Numbered from the stretch's first letter, positions 13,686-24,510 are shown. The stretch is 64,000 bases of DNA from Euonymus europaeus (GCA_963580455.1 OY756958.1:446501-510500); one strand, 5' to 3'. Translations and numbers: made by a program. Notes: a model not told the origin generated them from the letters alone.

Positions 13686-13716
13686 GGCTAGTAGGTCTCG
13701 TTTCACCTAGTTAGCC
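13686..13716. other. Hairpin-forming inverted repeat inside the monomer (p12-42)
   Basis: GGCTA (p12-16) pairs with TAGCC (p38-42) and TAGGT (p18-22) pairs with ACCTA (p31-35). This leaves a 1x2 internal loop (G17 against G36 T37) and an 8-nt terminal loop (p23-30), so ten base pairs in all. It occurs in most monomers. The frequent ACCTATTT variant changes only an internal-loop base. The CTTGTAGG and CTAGTTGG variants each break one pair with no compensating change, so there is no covariation to show that the fold is selected. Confidence 0.6.
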
Positions 13717-13731
13717 GCGAAATGTGGTTTC

Positions 13732-13741
13732 TTTACGTAAA
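13732..13741. other. Perfect 10-bp palindrome TTTACGTAAA (p58-67)
   Basis: The self-complementary TTTACGTAAA sits in the most conserved part of the monomer. Exceptions are few and clustered: TTTATGTAAA in the 865-bp HOR (1791-3540), TTACCTAAA in the 2422-bp HOR and the 1384-bp duplication, and isolated changes at about 13561, 17368 and 31543. It could be a protein-binding dyad or a cruciform seed; the sequence does not say which. Confidence 0.75.
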
Positions 13742-13765
13742 CGGTTTTATGAATATCCGTTGACT

Positions 13766-13782
13766 CCGAGTTCTGAATTCGG
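13766..13782. other. Dyad CCGAGTTC-T-GAATTCGG (p92-108)
   Basis: Two 8-base arms flank one central T and are complementary at every position if one G.T pair is allowed. The dyad includes the EcoRI site present in nearly all monomers. A frequent variant (GAGTTTTGAATTC, for example at 267-279 and 5464-5476) changes one arm base. Some monomers lose GAATTC, as in GAATTTGG near 2186 and GAATTAGG near 24150. Confidence 0.7.
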
Positions 13783-13819
13783 TGATTTTTAGCTTGATTT
13801 CACACTACTTTTCGAGCTC

Positions 13820-13847
13820 TACAATCCTGTGTTTTCGGATTTCGATT
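13820..13847 (+). other. Variable junction of the monomer (p146-173)
   Basis: Most differences between monomer types fall here, between GAGCTCTAC and the next TCAG. Forms seen include CCTGGGTTTTCGG, CCTGGATTTTCAG, CCTCGCTTTTCGG, CCTAGCGTTTCGG, ACGATCCTGGCATTTC, ACGATTATGGAG, CTTAGGTTTTCGG and CTTGGCGTTTCGG. These serve as the type markers used to define the HORs in this annotation. The junction form is linked to the first 40 bases of the following monomer: ACGATCCTGG tails are usually followed by CTAGTTGG heads. Confidence 0.9.
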
Positions 13848-16269
13848 TCAGAACTCGTGGATAGTAGGTCTCGTTTCACCTAGTTAGCCACGAAATGTGG
13901 TTTCTTTACGTAAACGGTTTTATGAATATCCGTTGACTCCGAGTTCTGAATTCGGTGATTTTTAGCTTGATTTCACACTACTTTTCGAGCTCTACAATCA
14001 TGGGTTTTCGGATTTCGATTTCAGAACTCGTGGCTTGTAGGTCTCGTTCCACCTAGTTAGCCGCAAAATGTGGTTTCTTTACGTAAACGGTTTTATGAAT
14101 ATCCGTTGACTCCGAGTTCTGAATTCGGTGATTTTTAGCTTGATTTCACACTACTTTTCGAGCTCTACAATCCTCGCTTTTCGGATTTCGATTTCAGAAC
14201 TCGTGGCTAGTAGGTCTCGTTTCACCTAGTTAGCCGCGAAATGTGGTTTCTTTACGTAAACGGTTTTATGAATATCCGTTGATTCCGAGTTCTGAATTCG
14301 GTGATTTTTAGCTTGATTTCACACTACTTTTCGAGCTCTACAATCCTGGGTTTTTGGATTTTTATTTCAGAACTCGTGTCTTGTAGGTCTCGTTTCACCT
14401 AGTTAGCCGCGAAATGTGGTTTCTTTACGTAAACGGTTTTATGAATATCCGTTGACTCCGAGTTCTGAATTCGGTGATTTCTAGCTTCATTTCACACTAC
14501 TTTTCGAGCTCTACAATCCTGGGTTTTCGGATTTCGATTTCAGAACTCGTGGCTAGTAGGTCTCGTTTCACCTAGTTAGCCGCGAAATGTGGTTTCTTTA
14601 CGTAAACGGTTTTATGAATATCCGTTGACTCCGAGTTCTGAATTCGGTGATTTTTAGCTTGATCTCACACTACTTTTCGAGCTCTACAATCCTGTGTTTT
14701 CGGATTTCGATTTCAGAACTCGTGGATAGTAGGTCTCGTTTCACCTAGTTAGCCACGAAATGTGGTTTCTTTACGTAAACGGTTTTATGAATATCCGTTG
14801 ACTCCGAGTTCTGAATTCGGTGATTTTTAGCTTGATTTCACACTACTTTTCGAGCTCTACAATCATGGGTTTTCGGATTTCGATTTCAGAACTCGTGGCT
14901 TGTAGGTCTCGTTCCACCTAGTTAGCCGCAAAATGTGGTTTCTTTACGTAAACGGTTTTATGAATATCCGTTGACTCCGAGTTCTGAATTCGGTGATTTT
15001 TAGCTTGATTTCACACTACTTTTCGAGCTCTACAATCCTCGCTTTTCGGATTTCGATTTCAGAACTCGTGGCTAGTAGGTCTCGTTTCACCTAGTTAGCC
15101 GCGAAATGTGGTTTCTTTACGTAAACGGTTTTATGAATATCCGTTGATTCCGAGTTCTGAATTCGGTGATTTTTGGCTTGATTTCACACTACTTTTCGAG
15201 CTCTACAATCCTGGGTTTTTGGATTTTGATTTCAGAACTCGTGTCTTGTAGGTCTCGTTTCACCTAGTTAGCCGCGAAATGTGGTTTCTTTACGTAAACG
15301 GTTTTATGAATATCCGTTGACTCCGAGTTCTGAATTCGGTGATTTCTAGCTTCATTTCACACTACTTTTCGAGCTCTACAATCCTGGATTTTCGGATTTC
15401 GATTTCAGAACTCGTGGCTAGTAGGTCTCGTTTCACCTAGTTAGCCGCGAAATGTGGTTTCTTTACGTAAACGGTTTTATGAATATCCGTTGACTCCGAG
15501 TTCTGAATTCGGTGATTTTTAGCTTGATTTCACACTACTTTTCGAGCTCTACAATCCTGTGTTTTCGGATTTCGATTTCAGAACTCGTGGATAGTAGGTC
15601 TCGTTTCACCTAGTTAGCCACGAAATGTGGTTTCTTTACGTAAACGGTTTTATGAATATCCGTTGACTCCGAGTTCTGAATTCGGTGATTTTTAGCTTGA
15701 TTTCACACTACTTTTCGAGCTCTACAATCCTGGGTTTTCGGATTTCGATTTCAGAACTCGTGGCTTGTAGGTCTCGTTCCACCTAGTTAGCCGCAAAATG
15801 TGGTTTCTTTACGTAAACGGTTTTATGAATATCCGTTGACTCCGAGTTCTGAATTCGGTGATTTTTAGCTTGACTTCACACTACTTTTTGAGCTCTACAA
15901 TCCTCGCTTTTCGGATTTCGATTTCAGAACTCGTGGCTAGTAGGTCTCGTTTCACCTAGTTAGCCGCGAAATGTGGTTTCTTTACGTAAACGGTTTTATG
16001 AATATCCGTTGATTCCGAGTTCTGAATTCGGTGATTTTTAGCTTGATTTCACACTACTTTTCGAGCTCTACAATCCTGGGTTTTTGGATTTTGATTTCAG
16101 AACTCGTGTCTTGTAGGTCTCGTTTCACCTAGTTAGCCGCGAAATGTGGTTTCTTTACGTAAACGGTTTTATGAATATCCGTTGACTCCGAGTTCTGAAT
16201 TCGGTGATTTTTGGCTTGATTTCACACTACTTTTCGAGCTCTACGATCCTGGTATTTCGGATTTTGATT

Positions 16270-16442
16270 TCAGAACTCTTGACTAGTTGGTCTCGTTTCA
16301 CCTAGTTAGCCGCGAAATGTCGTTTCTTTACGTAAACGGTTTTATGAATATCCGTTGACTCCGAGTTCTGAATTCGGTGATTTTTAGCTTGATTTCACAC
16401 TACTTTTCGAGCTCTACAATCCTGGGTTTTCGGATTTCGATT
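16270..16442 (+). repeat. Extra monomer inside the second 5-monomer HOR
   Basis: Its head AACTCTTGACTAGTTGG and its GTCGTTTC match the monomer just before the HOR (13502-13674), 16 monomers upstream. The preceding monomer ends in an ACGATCCTGGTATTT tail like the one at about 13475 (GGTGTTT), so the junction there is hybrid. The simplest reading is that the HOR once had a 6-monomer unit starting with this type, or that a re-copying event began from it. Confidence 0.75.
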
Positions 16443-18864
16443 TCAGAACTCGTGGCTAGTAGGTCTCGTTTCACCTAGTTAGCCGCGAAATGTGGTTTCT
16501 TTACGTAAACGGTTTTATGAATATCCGTTGACTCCGAGTTCTGAATTCGGTGATTTTTAGCTTGATTTCACACTACTTTTCGAGCTCTACAATCCTGTGT
16601 TTTCGGATTTCGATTTCAGAACTCGTGGATAGTAGGTCTCGTTTCACCTAGTTAGCCACGAAATGTGGTTTCTTTACGTAAACGGTTTTATGAATATCCG
16701 TTGACTCCGAGTTCTGAATTCGGTGATTTTTAGCTTGATTTCACACTACTTTTCGAGCTCTACAATCATGGGTTTTCGGATTTCGATTTCAGAACTCGTG
16801 GCTTGTAGGTCTCGTTCCACCTAGTTAGCCGCAAAATGTGGTTTCTTTACGTAAACGGTTTTATGAATATCCGTTGACTCCGAGTTCTGAATTCGGTGAT
16901 TTTTAGCTTGATTTCACACTACTTTTCGAGCTCTACAATCCTCGCCTTTCGGATTTCGATTTCAGAACTCGTGGCTAGTAGGTCTCGTTTCACCTAGTTA
17001 GCCGCGAAATGTGGTTTCTTTACGTAAACGGTTTTATGAATATCCAATGATTCCGAGTTCTGAATTCGGTGATTTTTAGCTTGATTTCACACTACTTTTC
17101 GAGCTCTACAATCCTGGGTTTTTGGATTTTGATTTCAGAACTCGTGTCTTGTAGGTCTCGTTTCACCTAGTTAGCCGCGAAATGTGGTTTCTTTACGTAA
17201 ACGGTTTTATGAATATCCGTTGACTCCGAGTTCTGAATTCGGTGATTTTTAGCTTCATTTCACACTACTTTTCGAGCTCTACAATCCTGGGTTTTCGGAT
17301 TTCGATTTCAGAACTCGTGGCTAGTAGGCCTCGTTTCACATAGTTAGCCGCGAAATGTGGTTTCTTTACATAAACGGTTTTATGAATGTCCGTTTACTCC
17401 GAGTTCTGAATTCGGTGATTTCTAGCTTGATTTCACACTACTTTTCGAGCTCTACAATCCTGGGTTTTCGGATTTCGATTTCAGAACTCCTGGCTAGTAG
17501 GTCTCGTTTCACCTAGTTTGCCGCGAAATGTGGTTTCTTTACGTAAACGGTTTTATGAATATCCGTTGACTCCGAGTTCTGAATTCGGTGATTTTTAGCT
17601 TGATTTCACACTACTTTTCGAGCTCTACAATCGTGGGTTTTCGGATTTCGATTTCAGAACTCGTGGCTAGTAGGTCTCGTTTCACCTAGTTAGCCGCGAA
17701 ATGTGGTTTCTTTACGTAAACGGTTTTTTGAATATCCGTTGACTCCGAGTTCTGAATTCGGTGATTTTTAGCTTCATTTCACACTACTTTTCGAGCTCTA
17801 CAATCCTGGATTTTCAGATTTCGATTTCAGAACTTGTGGCTAGTAGGTCTCGTTTCACTTAGTTAGCCGCGAAATGTGGTTTCTTTACGTAAACGGTTTT
17901 ATTAATATCCGTTGACTCCGAGTTCTGAATTCGGTGATTTTTAGCTTGATTTCACACTACTTTTCGAGCTCTACAATCCTGGATTTTTGGATTTCGATTT
18001 CAGAACTCGTGGCTAGTAGGTCTTGTTTCACCTAGTTAGCCGCGAAATGTGGTTTCTTTACGTAAACGGTTTTATGAATATCCGTTGACTCCGAGTTCTG
18101 AATTCGGTGATTTTTAGCTTGATTTCACACTACTTTTCGAGCTCTACAATCCTGGGTTTTCGGATTTCGATTTCCGAAATCGTGGCTAGTAGGTCTCGTT
18201 TCACCTAGTTAGCCGCGAAATGTGGTTTCTTTACGTAAACGGTTTTATGAATATCCGTTGACTCCGAGTTCTGAATTCGGTGATTTTTTGCTTTATTTCA
18301 CACTACTTTTCGAGCTCTACGATCCTGGCGTTTTGGATTTTGATTTCAGAACTCGTGGCTAGTTGGTCTCGTTTCACCAAGTTAGCCGCGAAATGTGGTT
18401 TCTTTACGTAAACGGTTTTATGAATATCCGTTGACTCCGAGTTCTGAATTCGGTGATTTTTAGCTTGATTTCACACTACTTTTCGAGCTCTACGATCCTG
18501 GAGTTTCGGATTTTGATTTCAGAACTCGTGGCTAGTAGGTCTTGTTTCACCTAGTTAGCCGCGAAATGTGGTTTCTTTACGTAAACGGTTTTATGAATAT
18601 CCGTTGACTCCGAGTTCTGAATTCGGTGATTTTTAGCTTGATTTCACACTACTTTTTGAGCTCTACAATCCTGGGTTTTCGGATTTCGATTTCCGAAATC
18701 GTGGCTACTAGGTCTCGTTTCACCTAGTTAGCCGTGAAATGTGGTTTCTTTACGTAAACGGTTTTATGAATATCCGTTGACTCCGAGTTCTGAATTCGGT
18801 AATTTTTAGCTTGATTTCAAACTACTTTTCAAGCTCTACGATTATGGATTTTCGGATTTTGATT

Positions 18865-19204
18865 TCAGAACTCGTGGCTAGTTGGTCTCGTTTGACCTAG
18901 TTAACGAAATGTGGTTTCTTTACGTAAACGGTTTTATGAATATCGGTTGACTCCGAGTTCTGAATTCGGTAATTTTTAGCTTGATTTCAAACTACTTTTC
19001 AAGCTCTACGATGATGGATTTTCGGATTTTGATTTCAGAACTCGTGGCTAGTTGGTCTCGTTTGACCTAGTTAACGAAATGTGGTTTCTTTACGTAAACG
19101 GTTTTATGAATATCGGTTGACTCCGAGTTCTGAATTCGGTGATTTTTAGCTTGATTTCACACTAATTTTCGAGCTCTACCAGCCTGGTGTTTCGGATTTT
19201 GATT
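18865..19204 (+). repeat. Pair of 170-bp monomers with a shared 3-bp deletion
   Basis: Both monomers read TTGACCTAGTTAACGAAATG where others read TTCACCTAGTTAGCCGCGAAATG, a net loss of three bases at 18901-18911 and 19071-19081. They also share ATCGGTTGACTCC. The first shares TTTCAAACTACTTTTCAAGC with the monomer before it. The loss removes the 3' arm of the p12-42 hairpin and one CpG-rich spot. Shared private changes mean that one arose by duplication of the other. Confidence 0.9.
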
Positions 19205-19873
19205 TCAGAACTCGTGGCTAGTTAGTCTCGTTTCACCTAGTTAGCCGCGAAATGTGGTTTCTTTACGTAAACGGTTTTATGAATATCCGTTGACTCCGAG
19301 TTCTGAATTCGGTGATTTTTAGCTTGATTTCACCCTACTTTTTGAGCTCTACAATCTTGGCGTGTCGGATTTTGATTTCAGAACTTGTGGCTAGTAGGTC
19401 TCGTTTCACCTATTTAGCCGCGAAATGTGGTTTCTTTACGTAAACGATTTTATTAATATCCGTTGACTCCGAGTTCTGAATTTGGTGATTTTTAGCTTGA
19501 TTTCACACTACATTTCGAGCTCTACAATCCTGGATTTTCAGATTTCGATTTCAGAACTCGTGGCTAGTAGGTATCGTTTCACCTAGTTAGCCGCGAAATG
19601 TGGTTTCTTTACGTAAACGGTTTTATGAATATCCGTTGATTCCGAGTTCTGAATTCGGTGATTTTTAGCTTGATTTCACACTACTTTTCGAGCTCTACAA
19701 TCCTGGATTTTTGGATTTTGATTTCAGAACTCGTGGCTTGTAGGTCTCGTTTAACCTAGTTAGCCGCGAAACGTGGTTTCTTTACGTAAACGGTTTTATG
19801 AATATCCGTTGACTCCGAGTTCTGAATTCGGTGATTTTTAGCTTCATTTCACACTACTTTTCGAGCTCTACAA

Positions 19874-19890
19874 TGCTGGTTTTCGGATTT
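19874..19890 (+). other. 1-bp deletion in a monomer junction
   Basis: The junction reads CAATGCTGGTTTTCGG where most copies read CAATCCTGGGTTTTCGG: one G is lost and one C is changed to G. It is one of only seven length changes in the window. Confidence 0.85.
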
Positions 19891-21104
19891 CGATTTCAGA
19901 ACTCGTGGCTAGTAGGCCTCGTTTCACCTAGTTAGCCGCGAAATGTGGTTTCTTTACGTAAACGGTTTTATGAATATCCGTTGACTCCGAGTTCTGAATT
20001 CGGTGATTTTTAGCTTGATTTCACACTACTTTTCGAGCTCTACAATCCTAGCGTTTCGGATTTTGATTTCAGAACTCGTGGCTTGTAGGTCTCGTTCCAC
20101 CTAGTTAGCCGCGAAATGTGGTTTCTTTACGTAAACGGTTTTATGAATATCCGTTGACTCCGAGTTCTGAATTCGGTGATTTTTAGCTTGATTTCACACT
20201 ACTTTTCGAGCTCTACAATCCTGGATTTTCAGATTTCGATTTCAGAACTCGTGGCTAGTAGGTCTCGTTTCACCTAGTTAGCCGCGAAATTTGGTTTCTT
20301 TACGTAAACGGTTTTATTAATATCCGTTGACTCCGAGTTCTGAATTCGGTGATTTTTAGCTTGATTTCACACTACTTTTCGAGTTCTACAATCCTAGCGT
20401 TTCGGATTTCGATTTCAGAACTCGTGGCTAGTAGGTCTCGTTTCACCTAGTTAGCCGCGAAATATGGTTTCTTTACGTAAACGGTTTTATGAATATCCGT
20501 TGACTCCGAGTTCTGAATTCGGTGATTTTTAGCTTGATTTCACACTACTTTCCGAGCTCTACAATCCTAGCATTTCGGATTTTGATTTCAGAACTCGTGG
20601 CTTGTAGGTCTCCTTCCACCTAGTTAGCCGCGAAATGTTGTTTCTTTACGTAAACGGTTTTATGAATATCCGTTGACTCCGAGTTCTGAATTCGGTGATT
20701 TTTAGCTTGATTTCACACTACTTTTCGAGCTCTACAATCCTCGATTTTCGGATTTCAATTTCAGAACTCGTGGCTAGTTGGTCTCGTTTCACCTAGTTAG
20801 CCGCGAAATGTGGTTTCTTTACGTAAACGGTTTTATGAATATCCGTTGACTCCGAGTTCTGAATTCGGGTATTTTTAGCTTGATTTCACACTACTTTTCG
20901 AGCTCTACGATCCTGGAGTTTCGGATTTTGATTTCAGAACTCGTGGCTAGTTGGTCTCGTTTCACCTAGTTAGCCGCGAAATGTGGTTTCTTTACGTAAA
21001 CGGTTTTATGAATATCCGTTGACTCCGAGTTCTGAATTCGGTGATTTTTAGCTTGATTTCACACTACTTTTCGAGTTCTACAATCCTCGCTTTTCGGATT
21101 TCGA

Positions 21105-24100
21105 TTTCATAACTCGTGGCTAGTAGGTCTCGTTTCACCTAGTTAGCCGCGAAATGTGGTTTCTTTACGTAAACGGTTTTATGAATATCCGTTGACTCCG
21201 AGTTCTGAATTCGGTGATTTTTAGCTTGATTTCACACTACTTTTCGAGCTCTACAATCCTAGCGTTTCGGATTTTGATTTCAGAACTCGTGGCTTTTAGG
21301 TCTCGTTCCACCTAGTTAGCCGCAAAATGTGGTTTCTTTACGTAAACGGTTTTATGAATATCCGTTGACTCCGAGTTCTGAATTCGGTGATTTTTAGCTT
21401 GATTTCACACTACTTTTCGAGCTCTACAATCCTCGCTTTTCGGATTTCGATTTCAGAACTCGTGGCTAGTAGGTGTCCTTTCACCTAGTTAGCCGCGAAA
21501 TGTGGTTTCTTTACGTAAACGGTTTTATGAATATCCGTTGACTCCGAGTTCTGAATTCGGTGATTTTTAGCTTCATTTCACACTACTTTTCGAGCTCTAC
21601 AATCCTGGGTTTTCGGATTTCGATTTCAGAACTCGTGGCTAGTAGGCCTCGTTTCACCTAGTTAGCCGCGAAATGTGGTTTCTTTACGTAAACGGTTTTA
21701 TGAGTGTCCGTTGACTCCGAGTTCTGAATTCGGTGATTTTTAGCTTCATTTCACACTACTTTTCGAGCTCTACAATCCTGGGTTTTCGGATTTCGATTTC
21801 AGAACTCGTGGCTAGTAGGCCTCGTTTCACCTAGTTAGCCGCGAATTGTGGTTTCTTTACGTAAACGGTTTTATGAATGTCCGTTGACTCCGAGTTCTGA
21901 ATTCGGTAATTTTTAGCTTGATTTCACACTATTTTTCGAGCTCTACAATCCTGGGTTTTCGGATTTCGATTTCAGAACTCCTGGCTAGTAGGTCTCGTTT
22001 CACCTAGTTTGCCGCGAAATGTGGTTTCTTTACGTAAACGATTTTATGAATATCCGTTGACTCCGAGTTCTGAATTCGGTGATTTTTAGCTTGATTTCAC
22101 ACTACTTTTCGAGCTCTACAATCCTCGATTTTCGGATTTCAATTTCGGAACTCGTGGCTAGTTGGTCTCGTTTCACCTAGTTAGTCGCGAAATGTGGTTT
22201 CTTTACGTAAACGGTTTTATGAATATCCGTTCACTCCGAGTTCTGAATTAGGTGATTTTTAGCTTGATTTCACACTACTTTTCGAGCTCTACGATCCTGG
22301 AGTTTCGGATTTTGATTTCAGAACTCGTGGCTAGTTGGTCTCGTTTCACCTAGTTAGCCGCGAAATGTGGTTTCTTTACGTAAACGGTTTTATGAATATC
22401 CGTTGACTGCGAGTTCTGAATTCGGTTATTTTTAGCTTGATTTCACACTACTTTTCGAGTTCTACAATCCTCGCTTTTCGGATTTCGATTTCAGAACTCG
22501 TGGCTAGTAGGTCTCGTTTCACCTAGTTAGCCGCGAAATATGGTTTCTTTACGTAAACGGTTTTATGAATATCCGTTGACTCCGAGTTCTGAATTCGGTG
22601 ATTTTTAGCTTGATTTCACACTACTTTTCGAGCTCTACAATCCTCGATTTTCGGATTTCAATTTCAGAACTCGTGGCTAGTTGGTCTCGTTTCACCTAGT
22701 TAGCCGCGAAATGTGGTTTCTTTACGTAAACGGTTTTATGAATATCCGTTGACTCCGAGTTCTGAATTCGGTGATTTTTAGCTTGATTTCACACTACTTT
22801 TCGAGCTCTACGATCCTGGAGTTTCGGATTTTGATTTCAGAACTCGTGGCTAGTTGGTCTCGTTTCACCTAGTTAGCCGCGAAATGTGGTTTCTTTACGT
22901 AAACGGTTTTATGAATGTCCGTTGACTCCGAGTTCTGAATTCGGTAATTTTTAGCTTGATTTCACACTATTTTTCGAGCTCTACAATCCTGGGTTTTCGG
23001 ATTTCAATTTCATAACTCGTGGCTAGTAGGTCTCGTTTCACCTAGTTAGCCGCGAAATGTGGTTTCTTTACGTAAACGGTTTTATGAATATCCGTTGACT
23101 CCGAGTTCTGAATTCGGTGATTTTTAGCTTGATTTCACACAACTTTTCGAGCTCTACAATCCTAGCGTTTCGGATTTTGATTTCAGAACTCGTGGCTTTT
23201 AGGTCTCGTTCCACCTAGTTAGCCGCAAAATGTGGTTTCTTTACGTAAACGGTTTTATGAATATCCGTTGACTCCGAGTTCTGAATTCGGTGATTTTTAG
23301 CTTGATTTCACACTACTTTTCGAGCTCTACAATCCTCGCTTTTCGGATTTCGATTTCAGAACTCGTGGCTAGTAGGTGTCCTTTCACCTAGTTAGCCGCG
23401 AAATGTGGTTTCTTTACGTAAACGGTTTTATGAATATCCGTTGACTCCGAGTTCTGAATTCGGTGATTTTTAGCTTCATTTCACACTAATTTTCGAGCTC
23501 TACAATCCTGGGTTTTCGGATTTCGATTTCAGAACTCGTGGCTAGTAGGCCTCGTTTCACCTAGTTAGCCGCGAAATGTGGTTTCTTTACGTAAACGGTT
23601 TTATGAATGTCCGTTGACTCCGAGTTCTGAATTCGGTGATTTTTAGCTTCATTTCACACTACTTTTCGAGCTCTACAATCCTGGGTTTTCGGATTTCGAT
23701 TTCAGAACTCGTGGGTAGTAGGCCTCGTTTCACCTAGTTAGCCGCGAATTGTGGTTTCTTTACGTAAACGGTTTTATGAATGTCCGTTGACTCCGAGTTC
23801 TGAATTCGGTAATTTTTAGCTTGATTTCACACTATTTTTCGAGCTCTACAATCCTGCGTTTTCGGATTTCGATTTCAGAACTCCTGGCTAGTAGGTCTCG
23901 TTTCACCTAGTTTGCCGCGAAATGTGGTTTCTTTACGTAAACGGTTTTATGAATATCCGTTGACTCCGAGTTCTGAATTCGGTGATTTTTAGCTTGATTT
24001 CACACTACTTTTTGAGCTCTACAATCCTCGATTTTCGGATTTCAATTTCGGAACTCGTGGCTAGTTGGTCTCGTTTCACCTAGTTAGCCGCGAAATGTGG

Positions 24101-24510
24101 TTTCTTTACGTAAACGGTTTTATGAATATCCGTTGACTCCGAGTTCTGAATTAGGTGATTTTTAGCTTGATTTCACACTACTTTTCGAGCTCTACGATCC
24201 TGGAGTTTCGGATTTTGATTTCAGAACTCGTGGCTAGTTGGTCGCGTTTCACCTAGTTAGCCGCGAAATGTGGTTTCTTTACGTAAACGGTTTTATGAAT
24301 ATCCGTTGACTGCGAGTTCTGAATTCGGTTATTTTTAGCTTGATTTCACACTACTTTTCGAGTTCTACAATCCTCGCTTTTCGGATTTCGATTTCAGAAC
24401 TCGTGGCTAGTAGGTCTCGTTTCACCTAGTTAGCCGCGAAATGTGGTTTCTTTACGTAAACGGTTTTATGAATATCCGTTGACTCCGAGTTCTGAATTCG
24501 GTCATTTTTA
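21105..24510 (+). repeat. 11-monomer (1903 bp) duplication
   Basis: A run of about 1.5 kb from 21105 recurs from 23008 at an offset of exactly 1903 bp. Shared rare markers in order are: a TTCATAACTCG head; GGCTTTTAGG (21291 and 23194); AGGTGTCC (21471 and 23374); GAATTGTGG with a GTCCG core; an AACTCCTGG head (21978 and 23881) with GTTTGCCGCG; GAATTAGG; and GACTGCGAG with GGTTATTTTT. The copies diverge after about 22600 and 24510. The AACTCCTGG monomer also occurs earlier at 17481. Confidence 0.85.

Larger units (their letters stand above)
13675..13847 (+). repeat. Representative monomer (near consensus)
   Basis: This copy differs from my working consensus at only one place, the G-run after TCCT near p156, so it serves as the reference: p1 is base 13675. 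Layout: p1-11 carries AGAACTCG; p12-42 can fold into a hairpin; p43-90 is a well conserved core containing the palindrome TTTACGTAAA; p92-108 is a dyad around GAATTC; p112-116 is a T5 tract; p124-145 contains TTTCACAC and GAGCTC; p146-173 is the variable junction that distinguishes most monomer types. It is also the first monomer of the first unit of the 5-monomer HOR at 13675-17307. Confidence 0.95.
13675..17307 (+). repeat. Second five-monomer HOR, 865 bp, four copies and one extra monomer
   Basis: Units start at 13675, 14540, 15405 and 16443. Ordered markers are: CCTGTGTTTTCGG tail; GGATAGTAGG and GCCACGAAATG with an AATCATGGG tail (AATCCTGGG in the third unit); GTTCC and GCAAAATG with CGCTTTTCGG (CGCCTTTCGG in the fourth); TTGATTCCG with GGGTTTTTGG; and GTGTCTTGTAGG, usually with GCTTCATTTC. 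The third gap is 1038 bp because one extra monomer, 16270-16442, lies before the fourth unit. This HOR shares an ordered trio (GCAAAATG, TTGATTCC, CTTGTAGG) with the 865-bp HOR at 1565-4110. Confidence 0.92.
17308..21104 (+). repeat. Degenerate stretch without a regular HOR
   Basis: About 22 monomers of mixed type, with more private substitutions than elsewhere: GTCCGTTTACTCC near 17390, GGTTTTTTGAAT near 17725, TTCCGAAATCG at 18173 and 18692, GAAACGTGG near 19770, and CGGGTATTTTT near 20867. Three of the seven length changes of the array are here. I find no regular multi-monomer period inside it. It looks like an older part of the array, less recently homogenised than its neighbours. Confidence 0.7.

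Noticed and set aside
13725..13750. CENP-B box
   Set aside because: I looked for TTCG, then A, then CGGG at the required spacing near CTTTACGTAAACGG and near TTTTCGGATTTCG on both strands. The spacing and core do not fit.
17300..21100. Transposon insertion in the degenerate stretch
   Set aside because: Reading through it, all bases belong to monomers in register. The deviations are substitutions and deletions of one to three bases, with no target-site duplication or foreign sequence.
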